35,087 nucleotides of DNA from JAPLDA01 sp043787975 (GTDB taxonomy: Bacteria > Bacteroidota > Bacteroidia > AKYH767-A > 2013-40CM-41-45). The number at the start of each line of letters is the position of its first letter. The first letter of the stretch is position 1. Positions 1-8,006 of this stretch are shown here, in pieces. The DNA is taken from contig JAYVUK010000086.1 of assembly GCA_043787975.1 (NCBI GenBank), forward strand, positions 1 to 35,087. Direction: 5' to 3'. The translations under genes and the position numbers were made by a program. The notes beneath the pieces are model-generated. The model was not told the DNA's origin and did no database searches. It saw only the letters and a program-made list of their open reading frames with translations.

Positions 1-1144
1 TGCAGCCGATGCCGGGAACATCCGGGTTTTCTATAACATCAAGATGCCGGGTATAATAATTATCGATATTAGGTCCTTGGTAATCACTCGTTACAGGTAT
101 GTATATTTTTCCATCAGGAGCAAGAATGTGATGCTGGTATACATTCCACTGAACCATACCTGTGTCAGGATATTCATTGATTAATGTTTTAGATGCTTTG
201 ATTGCATTAATATCACCTGCTGCTAAATTCCATTGATAAAAAACTTTCGTAAAACTCCATGGAGAAACATAAATCAGATTTCCATTCGGCGAAAATTCAC
301 AATTGTAATATTGGTATTGTAGTGAATCGGCATTTGCAAGATGCTCTCCTATATTCCTGTAATTGCTTAATAAGCCTGTACATCGATCGAAATCGAACAC
401 ATCGATGCAACCTTGATAAACCCCAACGGACATCAGTTTATTACCATCTAAAGAAAAAACTATATTACCATCATACATGCATAAGTTAGACGAACCAATG
501 ACCTGAGCTCCTACGTAGGAAACACCAATAGGGGAAAACAAAAATCGAACATAAGAACCGGTAATATAATTGTACATAAATAACCACCAGTCTCGTCCAT
601 TGGCATGTCTGTATGCCGTAAGTTTACGATCAGTAATGGTTTCATGATAAATTAAACTGTCTTGAATTTCCACATCACCTAACCCTAGATTAAGGTTTTT
701 GTTAATAATGGAAAAAAATACCATACAGTAATTCGTATTAATAGAATCTCTACCTATATGAAAAAGGTAAATGAGTGAATCATTATCTGGTTGTGGCAAT
801 AGCAGGGATATTTGGGTTGGATGCCCTTGCAAGCTATGTCCATGAGGCATTATCTGGTGAGTTCTGTCCCATACTTGAAGCCCTGAATACAACCACTCTG
901 TGGCCGCGGCATAACAAAATAAATTTCCATTGCTGTCTGCCAAGGAACATTGATTCTCTCCGGGATATCCAAATCCTGTCTGTCCAATTGCTGGCGTAAA
1001 TGTATCAGGTTGTGTCAGGTTATTAAAATTTATTCCACCGTGATCAGGAAAACACCAGGTATTCCCTTCCTTTTGCGCATAGATAGAACAGCAAAAAATA
1101 TTTAATACGATTAAAAAAAAGTAAATAATTTTTTTTACAGCCAT
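1..1144 (-). CDS. Secreted beta-propeller-like protein, 3' end outside window (partial)
   Basis: An open frame reads leftwards from the ATG at 1142-1144 to the window edge (381 codons, no stop), so the C-terminus is missing. The N-terminus is a signal peptide of about 23 residues (MAVKKIIYFFLIVLNIFCC..., then SIYAQ) with likely cleavage after AQ. The mature part begins EGNTWCFPDHGGINFNN, the opening typical of Bacteroidota secreted proteins annotated as WD40/PD40-like or T9SS-sorted. Later segments such as CEFSPNGNLIYVS and HILAPDGKIYIP are the short beta-strand repeats (SPNG/APDGKIY) of such propellers. It is probably exported and surface-attached through a T9SS C-terminal domain that lies beyond the window; that last point is inference. 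No enzyme motif is visible. It is divergent from the transhydrogenase genes. Confidence 0.8.
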   Translation of the reverse strand, partial: MAVKKIIYFFLIVLNIFCCSIYAQKEGNTWCFPDHGGINFNNLTQPDTFTPAIGQTGFGYPGENQCSLADSNGNLFCYAAATEWLYSGLQVWDRTHQIMPHGHSLQGHPTQISLLLPQPDNDSLIYLFHIGRDSINTNYCMVFFSIINKNLNLGLGDVEIQDSLIYHETITDRKLTAYRHANGRDWWLFMYNYITGSYVRFLFSPIGVSYVGAQVIGSSNLCMYDGNIVFSLDGNKLMSVGVYQGCIDVFDFDRCTGLLSNYRNIGEHLANADSLQYQYYNCEFSPNGNLIYVSPWSFTKVFYQWNLAAGDINAIKASKTLINEYPDTGMVQWNVYQHHILAPDGKIYIPVTSDYQGPNIDNYYTRHLDVIENPDVPGIGC

Positions 1145-1189
1145 AGTTAGATGCAATATAAATTAAAAAAGTCATTCCGGATGGGTTTC

Positions 1190-1222
1190 AAAAGCCACCT
1201 TAAGAAATCAGGGTGGTTTTTT
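1190..1222 (+). terminator. Intrinsic terminator without an obvious gene
   Basis: An 11-12 bp stem with core CCACC/GGTGG and two wobble pairs, an 8-nt loop (1202-1209) and a run of six T at 1217-1222. It points rightwards, yet the only gene to its left is on the minus strand and starts at 1144. It therefore either insulates the pntAA promoter from read-through or is left over from a lost plus-strand gene. Confidence 0.6.
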
Positions 1223-1255
1223 ACTTTCCTAATCCCTGAACAGACCCTTCCAAAC

Positions 1256-1287
1256 TTTGCCCACGTCAGCAAGATTTGTTTTCTTTG
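1256..1287 (+). promoter_or_regulatory. Bacteroidota-type promoter for pntAA
   Basis: TTTG at 1256-1259, a 20-bp spacer, then TTTCTTTG at 1280-1287, which matches TAnnTTTG except for one base. A start of transcription near 1294 would exclude the ATG at 1276 as translation start and favours the GTG at 1318. Confidence 0.55.
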
Positions 1288-1317
1288 CGCGGTTTTTCTG
1301 TAAAGCCTTTCAATATT

Positions 1318-2448
1318 GTGAAAATAGCCGTTCCTAAAGAAACAAAAGAGCATGAAAAACGTGTTGCTCTTTCACCCGATGTGGTAAAGTCTCTGATCAA
1401 ATCAGGATTCGAATGTTGCATTGAAAAAGATGCAGGTATGAGTTCATATTTTGACGATCAGGCTTACACCAATGCCGGGGCTAAAATCATTGCCGACAAA
1501 AAATCATTGTATTCCGATGCTGATGTGGTGCTGAAAGTAAATCCGCCCTCAACTGAAGAAATCGGCTTTATGAAGCCTGATGCTGTCTTGATCTCTTTTA
1601 TGTTTGCTGCAACTAATTCAGCACTTGTTGACGCTTGCGCGAAACAAGGCATCAGCAGCTTTTCGGTTGACGCGATTCCAAGAATTTCGCGCGCACAAAA
1701 AATGGATGCGTTAAGTTCCCAGGCAAATCTCGGCGGATACAAAGCAGTGATTCTCGGAGCAAACGTTCTTGGTAAAATATTTCCGTTGCTGATGACAGCA
1801 GCTGGAACTATCAAACCTTCTCGCGTTGTGATCATGGGTGCAGGCGTTGCGGGGCTTCAGGCCATTGCAACTGCGAAACGCCTCGGAGCCATTGTGGAAG
1901 TATCTGACATTCGTCCGGAAACAAAAGAACAAGTTGAATCACTCGGCGGGAAATTTATTGAAGTTCAAGGCGACTCGTCCATCAAACTTGAAGGCGGATA
2001 TGTAAAAAATGTTTCTCCGGAATTTCTGAAGAAACAACAGGAACTTATTTCAAAACACATTGCAGATGCAGATCTCGTAATTACAACTGCATTGATTCCG
2101 GGAAAGAAAGCTCCGGTTCTCATCACGGAAGAAATGGTCAAAAATATGCGCATGGGCTCTGTGATTGTTGACATGGCTGTTGAACAAGGCGGTAACTGCG
2201 TGCTCAGTGAACCCAATAAATATGTTGTGAAATACGGAGTCACGATCGTCGGCGAATCTAATCTGCCAAGCTTGCTTCCGTTGAACGCAAGCGAACTGTA
2301 TGCAAAAAATATTTCCACCTTCCTCCTTCATCTTGCCACGAAAGATGGTTTTAAATGGGAGATGGAAGAAGAAATTACAAAGGGTTCTCTGATCACACAT
2401 AAAGGCAATGCAGTTCATCCGAGTGTGATGAAAGCAGAAACAGTTTAA
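1318..2448 (+). CDS. pntAA: NAD(P) transhydrogenase alpha subunit, part 1 (NAD-binding domain I)
   Basis: This is the peripheral NAD(H)-binding subunit of the proton-translocating transhydrogenase, which moves hydride from NADH to NADP+ using the proton motive force. From the GTG at 1318 the protein is 376 aa and starts VKIAVPKETKEHEKRVAL, the standard family N-terminus. The ATG at 1276 would add 14 atypical residues and lies inside the promoter. Visible signatures are RAQKMDALSSQANLGGYKAV at about residues 125-144 and the Rossmann motif GAGVAGLQA at about 174-182, followed by the acidic residue of the NAD site (EVSD). The protein lacks the membrane part, which is encoded by the next gene, so the enzyme has the three-polypeptide layout known from Rhodospirillum rubrum. 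It forms an operon with pntAB and pntB. Confidence 0.93.
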   Translation: MKIAVPKETKEHEKRVALSPDVVKSLIKSGFECCIEKDAGMSSYFDDQAYTNAGAKIIADKKSLYSDADVVLKVNPPSTEEIGFMKPDAVLISFMFAATNSALVDACAKQGISSFSVDAIPRISRAQKMDALSSQANLGGYKAVILGANVLGKIFPLLMTAAGTIKPSRVVIMGAGVAGLQAIATAKRLGAIVEVSDIRPETKEQVESLGGKFIEVQGDSSIKLEGGYVKNVSPEFLKKQQELISKHIADADLVITTALIPGKKAPVLITEEMVKNMRMGSVIVDMAVEQGGNCVLSEPNKYVVKYGVTIVGESNLPSLLPLNASELYAKNISTFLLHLATKDGFKWEMEEEITKGSLITHKGNAVHPSVMKAETV

Positions 2449-2454
2449 AACTTA

Positions 2455-2496
2455 TTTACGGTTTACTGTTTGCAGTTAGCCGTAAACCGTAACTAA
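2455..2496 (+). repeat. Heptamer-phased element with inverted arms (pntAA-pntAB gap)
   Basis: Six consecutive 7-bp words, each beginning with T and five of them ending in G (TTTACGG, TTTACTG, TTTGCAG, TTAGCCG, TAAACCG, then TAACTAA). The outer part forms a perfect 11-bp inverted repeat: TTACGGTTTAC at 2456-2466 with GTAAACCGTAA at 2482-2492. No T-run follows, so it is not a normal terminator. Confidence 0.75.
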
Positions 2497-2503
2497 TAAA
2501 ACT

Positions 2504-2815
2504 ATGAACAACCTCATTGATTTCCTCGGTGTTCACATCGAAATGGTTTACATTCTTATCTTCTCCATTTTTATCGGAGTTGAAGTAATCGGAAAAGTTC
2601 CTTCTGTTTTGCACACACCATTGATGTCAGGAGCGAATGCAATTCATGGAGTGGTGGTGGTCGGTTCCATCATTGTGATGCTGAATACCGAATCCAACAA
2701 CATCCTTCTTCTTAGCCTTGGTTTTCTTGCCGTGATACTTGGTACGCTGAATGTTGTCGGCGGATTTGTTGTGACCGACCGCATGTTGGAAATGTTTAGC
2801 AAAAAGAAAAAATAA
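2504..2815 (+). CDS. pntAB: NAD(P) transhydrogenase alpha subunit, part 2 (membrane)
   Basis: A small 103-aa membrane protein carrying the transmembrane helices that in E. coli form the C-terminal end of PntA. Three hydrophobic segments are visible at about residues 13-31, 43-60 and 66-90. The segment HTPLMSGANAIHGVVVVGSI, with its SGANAIHG motif, is the family hallmark and lines part of the proton channel with PntB. The start is the ATG at 2504. The stop codon overlaps the first word of the octamer element that fills the gap before pntB. Identity is secure from the motif and from the position between pntAA and pntB. Confidence 0.93.
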   Translation: MNNLIDFLGVHIEMVYILIFSIFIGVEVIGKVPSVLHTPLMSGANAIHGVVVVGSIIVMLNTESNNILLLSLGFLAVILGTLNVVGGFVVTDRMLEMFSKKKK

Positions 2816-2870
2816 TTAGCGAATTGGATGATTAGCTAATTAGCTAATCGGCAAATTATCACATTAAAAA
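2815..2870 (+). repeat. Octamer-phased element with 20-bp palindrome (pntAB-pntB gap)
   Basis: Seven consecutive 8-bp words, all beginning AT and six of them ATT, run from the last base of the pntAB stop codon to one base before the pntB ATG. At the centre is a perfect 20-bp palindrome, GATTAGCTAATTAGCTAATC (2830-2849). No promoter or terminator features are seen. Confidence 0.75.
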
Positions 2871-2871
2871 A

Positions 2872-4260
2872 ATGAATAACAAATACATACTTGACCTTAT
2901 TTATTTAGTTGCTTCCGTCACTTTCGTAATGGGTTTGAAATTACTGAGCGACCCGAAGTCAGCTCGAAGAGGAAACTTGTGGGCTGCTTTCGGAATGACG
3001 CTGGCAGTAATCGGAACCATTGCTTTGCACCAGGGTGAAGTAAGTCCCGTCATTTATATTCTCATTGCAACTGCGCTTATCATCGGCAGCATTACCGGTT
3101 GGGTCGCTGCAAAAAAAGTAAAAATGACAGCGATGCCTGAAATGGTTTCATTGTTTAACGGTATGGGTGGTGCTTGTGCTGCATTGATTTCACTAATTGA
3201 GTTTCATCACAACGTTGGTAATTCTTCGCGCATCGGAGTCATCATGGCAGGAATGATTATCGGAAGTATATCCTTTTCAGGAAGCATCATTGCCTTCATG
3301 AAACTAAACGGTACGCTTCAAAAATCAATTCGTCTTCCGAAATATAATATCCTGAACACCATCATGCTCATTGTTGTTTCAGGAATGGGAGTTGCCATCA
3401 CACTCACCGGAACGCAAAGCATGACGGTTGTATTTGTAACATTTGCGCTCGCACTTCTTTACGGAATGATGTTCGTTGTTCCGATTGGCGGCGCCGACAT
3501 GCCGGTGGTGATTTCATTGCTCAATTCTTTTACCGGACTTGCTGCTGCATTCGGAGGTTTCCTTTATGACAACCAGGTGATGCTGACCGGAGGAATTTTA
3601 GTCGGATCTGCAGGAACGTTACTCACACTCGTGATGTGCAAAGCAATGAATCGGCCTTTGTTCAATGTCATCTTTGGTGCTTTTGGAGAAAATGCTGTTG
3701 CTTCCGGTGCTTCCAAAACACATGGAACCATTAAAGATATAACGATCAGCGATGCTGCCGTATTGATGAACTATTCAAAAAACTTAATCATCGTTCCCGG
3801 TTATGGATTAGCTGTTGCACAGGCTCAGCATACCATTCATGAATTGGAAAATTTATTGGAAGAACACGGAGTTCGTGTGAAGTATGCCATTCATCCTGTT
3901 GCAGGAAGAATGCCCGGACACATGAACGTGTTGCTTGCTGAAAGCAACGTGGATTACAACAAGCTCGCTGAAATGGAAGAAGTAAATCCTGAATTTGCGA
4001 ACACGGATGTGGTGCTTGTGGTGGGAGCAAATGACGTGGTTAATCCTGCTGCGAAAAATGATCCCTCCTCTCCTATTTACGGAATGCCGATCCTGGAAGT
4101 GGAAAATGCGCATCACATTATCATCAACAAACGAAGCATGAACGCAGGATACGCGGGCATTGACAATGAACTTTTCTACAATAAAAAAACGAGTATGCTT
4201 TTCGGTGATGCAAAAGATGCGATCTCTAAATTAATTGCCGAGTTAAAAACAATGAACTGA
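2872..4260 (+). CDS. pntB: NAD(P) transhydrogenase beta subunit
   Basis: This 462-aa protein is the membrane and NADP(H)-binding subunit, which completes the transhydrogenase with PntAA and PntAB and supplies NADPH. The first ~265 residues are a run of hydrophobic helices; AMPEMVSLFNGMGGACAALI, with its conserved FNGMGG loop, is typical. The C-terminal ~190 residues form the soluble NADP domain, with VPGYGLAVAQAQ, HPVAGRMPGHMNVLLAE and VGANDVVNPAA, the NADP-binding motifs of domain III. Length matches E. coli PntB (462 aa). It is the last gene of the operon; no terminator is seen before the next gene. Confidence 0.96.
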   Translation: MNNKYILDLIYLVASVTFVMGLKLLSDPKSARRGNLWAAFGMTLAVIGTIALHQGEVSPVIYILIATALIIGSITGWVAAKKVKMTAMPEMVSLFNGMGGACAALISLIEFHHNVGNSSRIGVIMAGMIIGSISFSGSIIAFMKLNGTLQKSIRLPKYNILNTIMLIVVSGMGVAITLTGTQSMTVVFVTFALALLYGMMFVVPIGGADMPVVISLLNSFTGLAAAFGGFLYDNQVMLTGGILVGSAGTLLTLVMCKAMNRPLFNVIFGAFGENAVASGASKTHGTIKDITISDAAVLMNYSKNLIIVPGYGLAVAQAQHTIHELENLLEEHGVRVKYAIHPVAGRMPGHMNVLLAESNVDYNKLAEMEEVNPEFANTDVVLVVGANDVVNPAAKNDPSSPIYGMPILEVENAHHIIINKRSMNAGYAGIDNELFYNKKTSMLFGDAKDAISKLIAELKTMN

Positions 4261-4273
4261 TTTGCGAATGGAA

Positions 4274-4313
4274 GTTTATGGAGTTCTCAATCCGTAAACA
4301 GTAAATCGTAAAC
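4274..4313 (+). repeat. Heptamer-phased element (pntB-aminotransferase gap)
   Basis: Three exact 7-bp words of form NGTAAAY at 4293-4313 (CGTAAAC, AGTAAAT, CGTAAAC). Inverted arms are GTTTATGGA at 4274-4282 and TCCGTAAAC at 4291-4299, pairing with one wobble. The element ends two bases before a TACTTTTG box. Confidence 0.65.
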
Positions 4314-4315
4314 CT

Positions 4316-4323
4316 TACTTTTG
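4316..4323 (+). promoter_or_regulatory. -7 box TACTTTTG next to the start codon
   Basis: A perfect TAnnTTTG match that ends four bases before the ATG at 4328. No TTTG is present at the -33 position. If used, the transcript would be leaderless or nearly so. Confidence 0.4.
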
Positions 4324-4327
4324 TTCT

Positions 4328-5524
4328 ATGACTTCCCAACGCCAGATTTTTCTTGAACATCTTGCACAAACGAGCCCTGCTCCTCTTGCACTCGAAATTA
4401 TAAAGGCCGATGGCACCTATCTGTACGATGCTAACGGGAAAATTTATTTCGATCTGATTTCAGGAATATCCGTGAGCAACATCGGGCATCATCACCCTAA
4501 AGTAATCGAAGCAATCAAAAAACAATCGGATGATTATTTGCACCTGATGGTGTACGGAGAATACATTCAATCTCCACAGGTTAAGTTTGCACAGCTTTTA
4601 ACTCAACATCTTCCCGGAAATTTATCGAATGTTTTTTTTGTAAGCTCGGGAAGTGAAGCAACGGAAGGAGCATTAAAACTGGCCAAGCGATTCACAGGCC
4701 GAACCGGTTTGGTTAGTTTCAGCAACGCATACCACGGCAGCACACATGGAGCATTAAGTGTTGGAGGCAACGAGGAATTGAAAAATTCATTTCGCCCACT
4801 TTTGCCGGATATAAAAATTCTTTCTTTCAATTCAATCAATGCTCTTGAACAAATCACAGATCACACAGCAGCTGTCATCGTTGAACCGATCCAGGGAGAA
4901 GCCGGAATTATTTTACCTGAAAACAACTTCCTCACTGAATTGCGTAAACGTTGCGATGAAACGGGAACATTGTTGATTTTTGATGAGATACAAACCGGGT
5001 TTGGCAGGACCGGGAAACTCTTTGCTTTTGAACACTACAAAGTTGTTCCGGACATTCTTCTTCTTGGCAAAGCACTTGGTGGTGGAATGCCGCTTGGAGC
5101 TTTTGTTTCGTCAAAGGAAATAATGCAATCGCTCACCCACAATCCTGTACTTGGACACATCACCACGTTTGGCGGTCATCCTGTTTGTTGCGCAGCCGGG
5201 TTTGCAGCCATGCAGGTTTTGTTAAAGGAAAACCTGTTAGAAAATATTCCTAAAAAGGAAAACCTGTTCCGAAAAAATCTTCAGCATCCGTTTATTAAAA
5301 ATATTCGTGGAAAAGGCTTATTTTTGGCACTTGAATTTGAGAGCGAAGATTTGAATAAAAAGATCATTCAGGCTTGCATTGAAATGGGTGTTGTGGTTGA
5401 TTGGTTTCTTTTCGCTGCGGATTGTATGAGAATCGCTCCACCGCTAACCATTACCGAAAATCAAATTGAAACAGCTTGTAAATTAATTGTAAAAAGCATG
5501 AACCAACTAACTCAAACTGTATGA
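4328..5524 (+). CDS. Class III PLP-dependent aminotransferase (acetylornithine/ornithine-type)
   Basis: 398 aa, normal length for acetylornithine/ornithine/4-aminobutyrate aminotransferases. It transfers an amino group to PLP and then to 2-oxoglutarate; the amino donor cannot be fixed from sequence. Visible features are the PLP phosphate loop SGSEATEGALKLAK (107-120), NAYHGST (133-139), IVEPIQGEAG, the cofactor-binding Asp219 in IFDEIQTGFGRTGK, and the Schiff-base Lys248 in LLLGKALGGGMPLGAF. The gene is not among arginine genes here. Its stop codon overlaps the start of the response regulator (ATGA), so it is translationally coupled to a two-component system. This aspartate-aminotransferase-family ArgD-like annotation is common in Bacteroidota; calling it argD would go beyond the evidence. 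Confidence 0.9.
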   Translation: MTSQRQIFLEHLAQTSPAPLALEIIKADGTYLYDANGKIYFDLISGISVSNIGHHHPKVIEAIKKQSDDYLHLMVYGEYIQSPQVKFAQLLTQHLPGNLSNVFFVSSGSEATEGALKLAKRFTGRTGLVSFSNAYHGSTHGALSVGGNEELKNSFRPLLPDIKILSFNSINALEQITDHTAAVIVEPIQGEAGIILPENNFLTELRKRCDETGTLLIFDEIQTGFGRTGKLFAFEHYKVVPDILLLGKALGGGMPLGAFVSSKEIMQSLTHNPVLGHITTFGGHPVCCAAGFAAMQVLLKENLLENIPKKENLFRKNLQHPFIKNIRGKGLFLALEFESEDLNKKIIQACIEMGVVVDWFLFAADCMRIAPPLTITENQIETACKLIVKSMNQLTQTV

Positions 5525-6198
5525 ATGTTCTCATTGTTGAAGACGAAAGACAACTGTCGCATGAAATAGAAATTTTTCTGACCAAGCAGGGCTATCAATG
5601 TGATGTTGCTTTCACAGGGAAAAGTGCTTCCGAAAAAATTTATGTCAACACATACGACTTCGTTCTTCTCGATATCGGCTTGCCTGATTACAATGGTTTT
5701 ACTCTTTTAAAAGAAGCGAAACAATCGGGAAAAGAATCGGCATTCATTATCCTTACTGCACGTGGATCTACCGATGACAAAATCACCGGGCTTGATCTCG
5801 GTGCTGACGATTATCTTTCAAAACCTTTTTCATTACTTGAGTTGCAAGCGCGCATGCAGGCCATCCTGAGAAGAAGACATGGTTTAAAAAATAACACGAT
5901 TGAGATCAACGGCTTTGTTCTCGATATTCAAAACCGTACGGTATCGTTTAAAGATGAACCGATCAACCTCACCAAAAAAGAATTTGATATTTTACACTAC
6001 ATGGCTTTGCATAAAAACCGTGTGATCACCCGCATTCAACTCACTGAACACATTTGGGGCGATGTGCTCGAAGAAGATTATGAGTCAAATTACATTGACG
6101 TTCATATTAAAAATCTCCGGAAAAAACTTGCCGGGTACGGCAACGCTGATTTCATCGAAACAGTTCGCGGCATCGGCTACCGTCTCAACCTTGCTTAA
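5521..6198 (+). CDS. OmpR/PhoB-family response regulator
   Basis: 225 aa in two domains. The receiver domain covers about 1-118, with acidic pocket E7/D8, phospho-acceptor Asp51 (LLDIGLPD), Thr79 and Lys101 (LSKPFS). The winged-helix DNA-binding domain covers about 127-223, with NLTKKEFDILHYM, YESNYIDVHIKNLRKKL and IETVRGIGYRLN. All phosphorylation residues are intact. It overlaps the aminotransferase by four bases and precedes the cognate histidine kinase. It probably regulates transcription in response to that kinase; the signal is not apparent. Confidence 0.95.
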   Translation: MNVLIVEDERQLSHEIEIFLTKQGYQCDVAFTGKSASEKIYVNTYDFVLLDIGLPDYNGFTLLKEAKQSGKESAFIILTARGSTDDKITGLDLGADDYLSKPFSLLELQARMQAILRRRHGLKNNTIEINGFVLDIQNRTVSFKDEPINLTKKEFDILHYMALHKNRVITRIQLTEHIWGDVLEEDYESNYIDVHIKNLRKKLAGYGNADFIETVRGIGYRLNLA

Positions 6199-6224
6199 CG
6201 TATTTATTAAGCAGTGCGTCACTG

Positions 6225-6274
6225 GTTCGGAGTTAAAAAGTCTCCGAACACCGAACTAAAGAACTAAGAACGAA
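6225..6274 (+). repeat. Heptamer-phased element with hairpin (regulator-kinase gap)
   Basis: A hairpin GTTCGGAG (6225-6232) / CTCCGAAC (6242-6249) with a 9-nt loop is followed by words of form C..GAA (CTCCGAA, CACCGAA, CTAAAGAA, CTAAGAA, CGAA...). These are 7 bp apart with one 8-bp step and run into the TTG start codon of the kinase gene. Confidence 0.65.
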
Positions 6275-7594
6275 TTGAAACTCCAGGTAAAACTTACTTT
6301 TTACAACGCCATCTTCCAGGCATTGATCGTCCTTGCAATCGGGATTCTTCTTCCTATTGTTGTAGAACGTGTCGTGTACAATCACATTGACAAACGGCTT
6401 CATGCGCGTTCTGAACGGATGCTGAAAATAATCTCACTGGGCGGACTGCAAGACATCGTGAAAGATCAGGAATGCAGTTTTGGAGATTATAATTTTTTTA
6501 AGGAAGAATATGTTTCCATTTCACCACTTTCTGTGATGCCGGCTAATTTCGGAAAAGACACGGTTGAAAATGCAGAAGTGAATATTGAGAATGAAATTGT
6601 CAAGCATCGTGTTTTAAGTAAAGCTTTTATTTACGACAACCAATTGTACAAAATTGAAATCGGTGAAGGATTAAGCACGATTGAGCAATTGAATCGTACC
6701 ATCAATAAGTTCACGCTTTGGATGGTTGTCATCATTGTATTCATTTCCATTTTAATGAACATGACACTTGCGAAACTTCTCCTGGAACCTTTCAATCGCA
6801 TCACAGGGAAATTAAAAACGATTCATCATCCGAATTCATTTGTCGAAAATCACATCACAACCAGCACCTACGAATTTTCATATCTTGATCAAAGCATCAA
6901 TGAAATGATGATTAAAATTAAAAATGCTTTCCAGCTTGAGCGGGAATTTATCACCAACGTTTCTCACGAACTGCTCACACCCATTTCCATTTTACAAAAC
7001 AGGATTGAGAATATTCTCAGCGATCAAAACCTTCATCATGATGTTGCTTTAAAAATTGTAGAGTCTCAAAAGACGTTGCTTCGGTTAACGAAGGTGATCA
7101 AAGCACTCCTCTATATTTCCAAGATTGAAAACGAGCAATTTCTGAAAAATGACCAGGCTGATTTGAAAATCCTGGCAAACGAAGTCATCGAAGAACTGGA
7201 GGACAGGATTCAGCAGAAAAATATTGCAGTTCACCTGGAATGGCATGAGAACTTTGAATTGATGAATTGTAATAAATCTCTCGTGCACACGATGATTTTC
7301 AACCTGGTTTCAAACGCAATTAAATACAACAAAACAGAAGGCGAGATTTTTATTTCAGGAAGATTAACAGACGATCAATTTATACTGGAGATAAAAGATA
7401 CCGGAGTCGGGATGTCGCCTGATCAGTTGCCACAGATATTTGACCGTTTTAAACGTTTCAGACCCGAAGATGAAATGAGTTATGGGCTGGGATTACCAAT
7501 TGTTAAAACGATTGCCAACTTTCATCAAATCAAAATTGGTGTCACTTCTGAGTTGAACGCGGGAACATGTTTCCTTCTCATCTTTCCAGTTTAA
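6275..7594 (+). CDS. Membrane sensor histidine kinase
   Basis: 439 aa from a TTG start at 6275. No ATG occurs until after the first membrane segment, so TTG is the only start that keeps it. TM1 is about 10-33, a periplasmic sensor domain of ~110 residues follows, and TM2 is about 145-165. A short linker leads to the dimerisation domain with the H-box NVSHELLTPISIL (phospho-acceptor His231). The ATPase domain has N-box Asn347 (NLVSNAIKYNK), G1 DTGVGM (375-380), an F-box (IFDRFKRF) and G2 GLGLPIV (404-410). All catalytic boxes are present. The sensor domain resembles nothing I recognise. It is partner to the preceding response regulator. Confidence 0.93.
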   Translation: MKLQVKLTFYNAIFQALIVLAIGILLPIVVERVVYNHIDKRLHARSERMLKIISLGGLQDIVKDQECSFGDYNFFKEEYVSISPLSVMPANFGKDTVENAEVNIENEIVKHRVLSKAFIYDNQLYKIEIGEGLSTIEQLNRTINKFTLWMVVIIVFISILMNMTLAKLLLEPFNRITGKLKTIHHPNSFVENHITTSTYEFSYLDQSINEMMIKIKNAFQLEREFITNVSHELLTPISILQNRIENILSDQNLHHDVALKIVESQKTLLRLTKVIKALLYISKIENEQFLKNDQADLKILANEVIEELEDRIQQKNIAVHLEWHENFELMNCNKSLVHTMIFNLVSNAIKYNKTEGEIFISGRLTDDQFILEIKDTGVGMSPDQLPQIFDRFKRFRPEDEMSYGLGLPIVKTIANFHQIKIGVTSELNAGTCFLLIFPV

Positions 7595-7645
7595 CATTTG
7601 TCTTTCTTTCATTTATTCTTCACTACCTGCGCACATCTTTGTGCC

Positions 7646-7906
7646 GTGAAAAATTCCATTCGTGTTAAAATTACCAAGTTGATTCTGTTTTTAGCGGTAG
7701 GACTGTTGAACATTCCAGTTGAAGTAAATGCTCAATCAATTCCGACAAATGAAAAACAATCCACTCTAAAGTTGACTACAGGGAACAAAGACATTGACAA
7801 GCACCCTGTAAGAAAAATTACTGACAAAAAACATAAGGCTTCCAAAATAGAACCTGTTATTAAAAGAACAGGAACAAGTTCTGTAAAAGCATCTGCTACT
7901 AAATAA
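7646..7906 (+). CDS. Small secreted Lys-rich protein of unknown function
   Basis: From the GTG at 7646 the product is 86 aa: a basic N-terminus (VKNSIRVKITK), a hydrophobic stretch LILFLAVGLLNIPVEV and a probable signal-peptidase site at NAQ-S. A Lys/Thr/Ser-rich mature tail of about 55 residues follows with no cysteine and no recognisable domain. A TTG start at 7598 would add 16 residues that weaken the signal peptide, so GTG is preferred. It lies just downstream of the histidine kinase and is closed by a strong terminator, so it may be the last gene of that unit. The function is unknown; a periplasmic accessory to the two-component system is only a guess. Confidence 0.6.
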   Translation: MKNSIRVKITKLILFLAVGLLNIPVEVNAQSIPTNEKQSTLKLTTGNKDIDKHPVRKITDKKHKASKIEPVIKRTGTSSVKASATK

Positions 7907-7933
7907 TTTCATTGTGTGTTGATTTGATTTGTT

Positions 7934-7966
7934 AAACCATTCGCCTCGGCGAATGGTTTTTCTTTT
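7934..7966 (+). terminator. Intrinsic terminator after the two-component unit
   Basis: Stem AAACCATTCGCC / GGCGAATGGTTT (11 usable pairs, tetraloop) followed by a T-rich tract. It closes the transcript containing the kinase and the small secreted protein. Confidence 0.88.
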
Positions 7967-8006
7967 AGAAACTATTTAAATATCTTGCATCAAAAATCAA
8001 TTCCAC

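Noticed and set aside
1276..1317. ATG at 1276 as the pntAA start
   Set aside because: It lies inside the predicted promoter and would add residues not found in the family; GTG at 1318 gives the normal N-terminus.
1147..1353. 68-codon minus-strand frame before pntAA
   Set aside because: It overlaps the pntAA promoter and start codon and resembles no protein family.
2456..2492. Terminator after pntAA
   Set aside because: The hairpin is perfect but has no T-run, and pntAB and pntB must be co-expressed with it.
6062..6259. 65-codon frame overlapping the end of the response regulator
   Set aside because: It is an out-of-frame shadow of the regulator's C-terminal domain.
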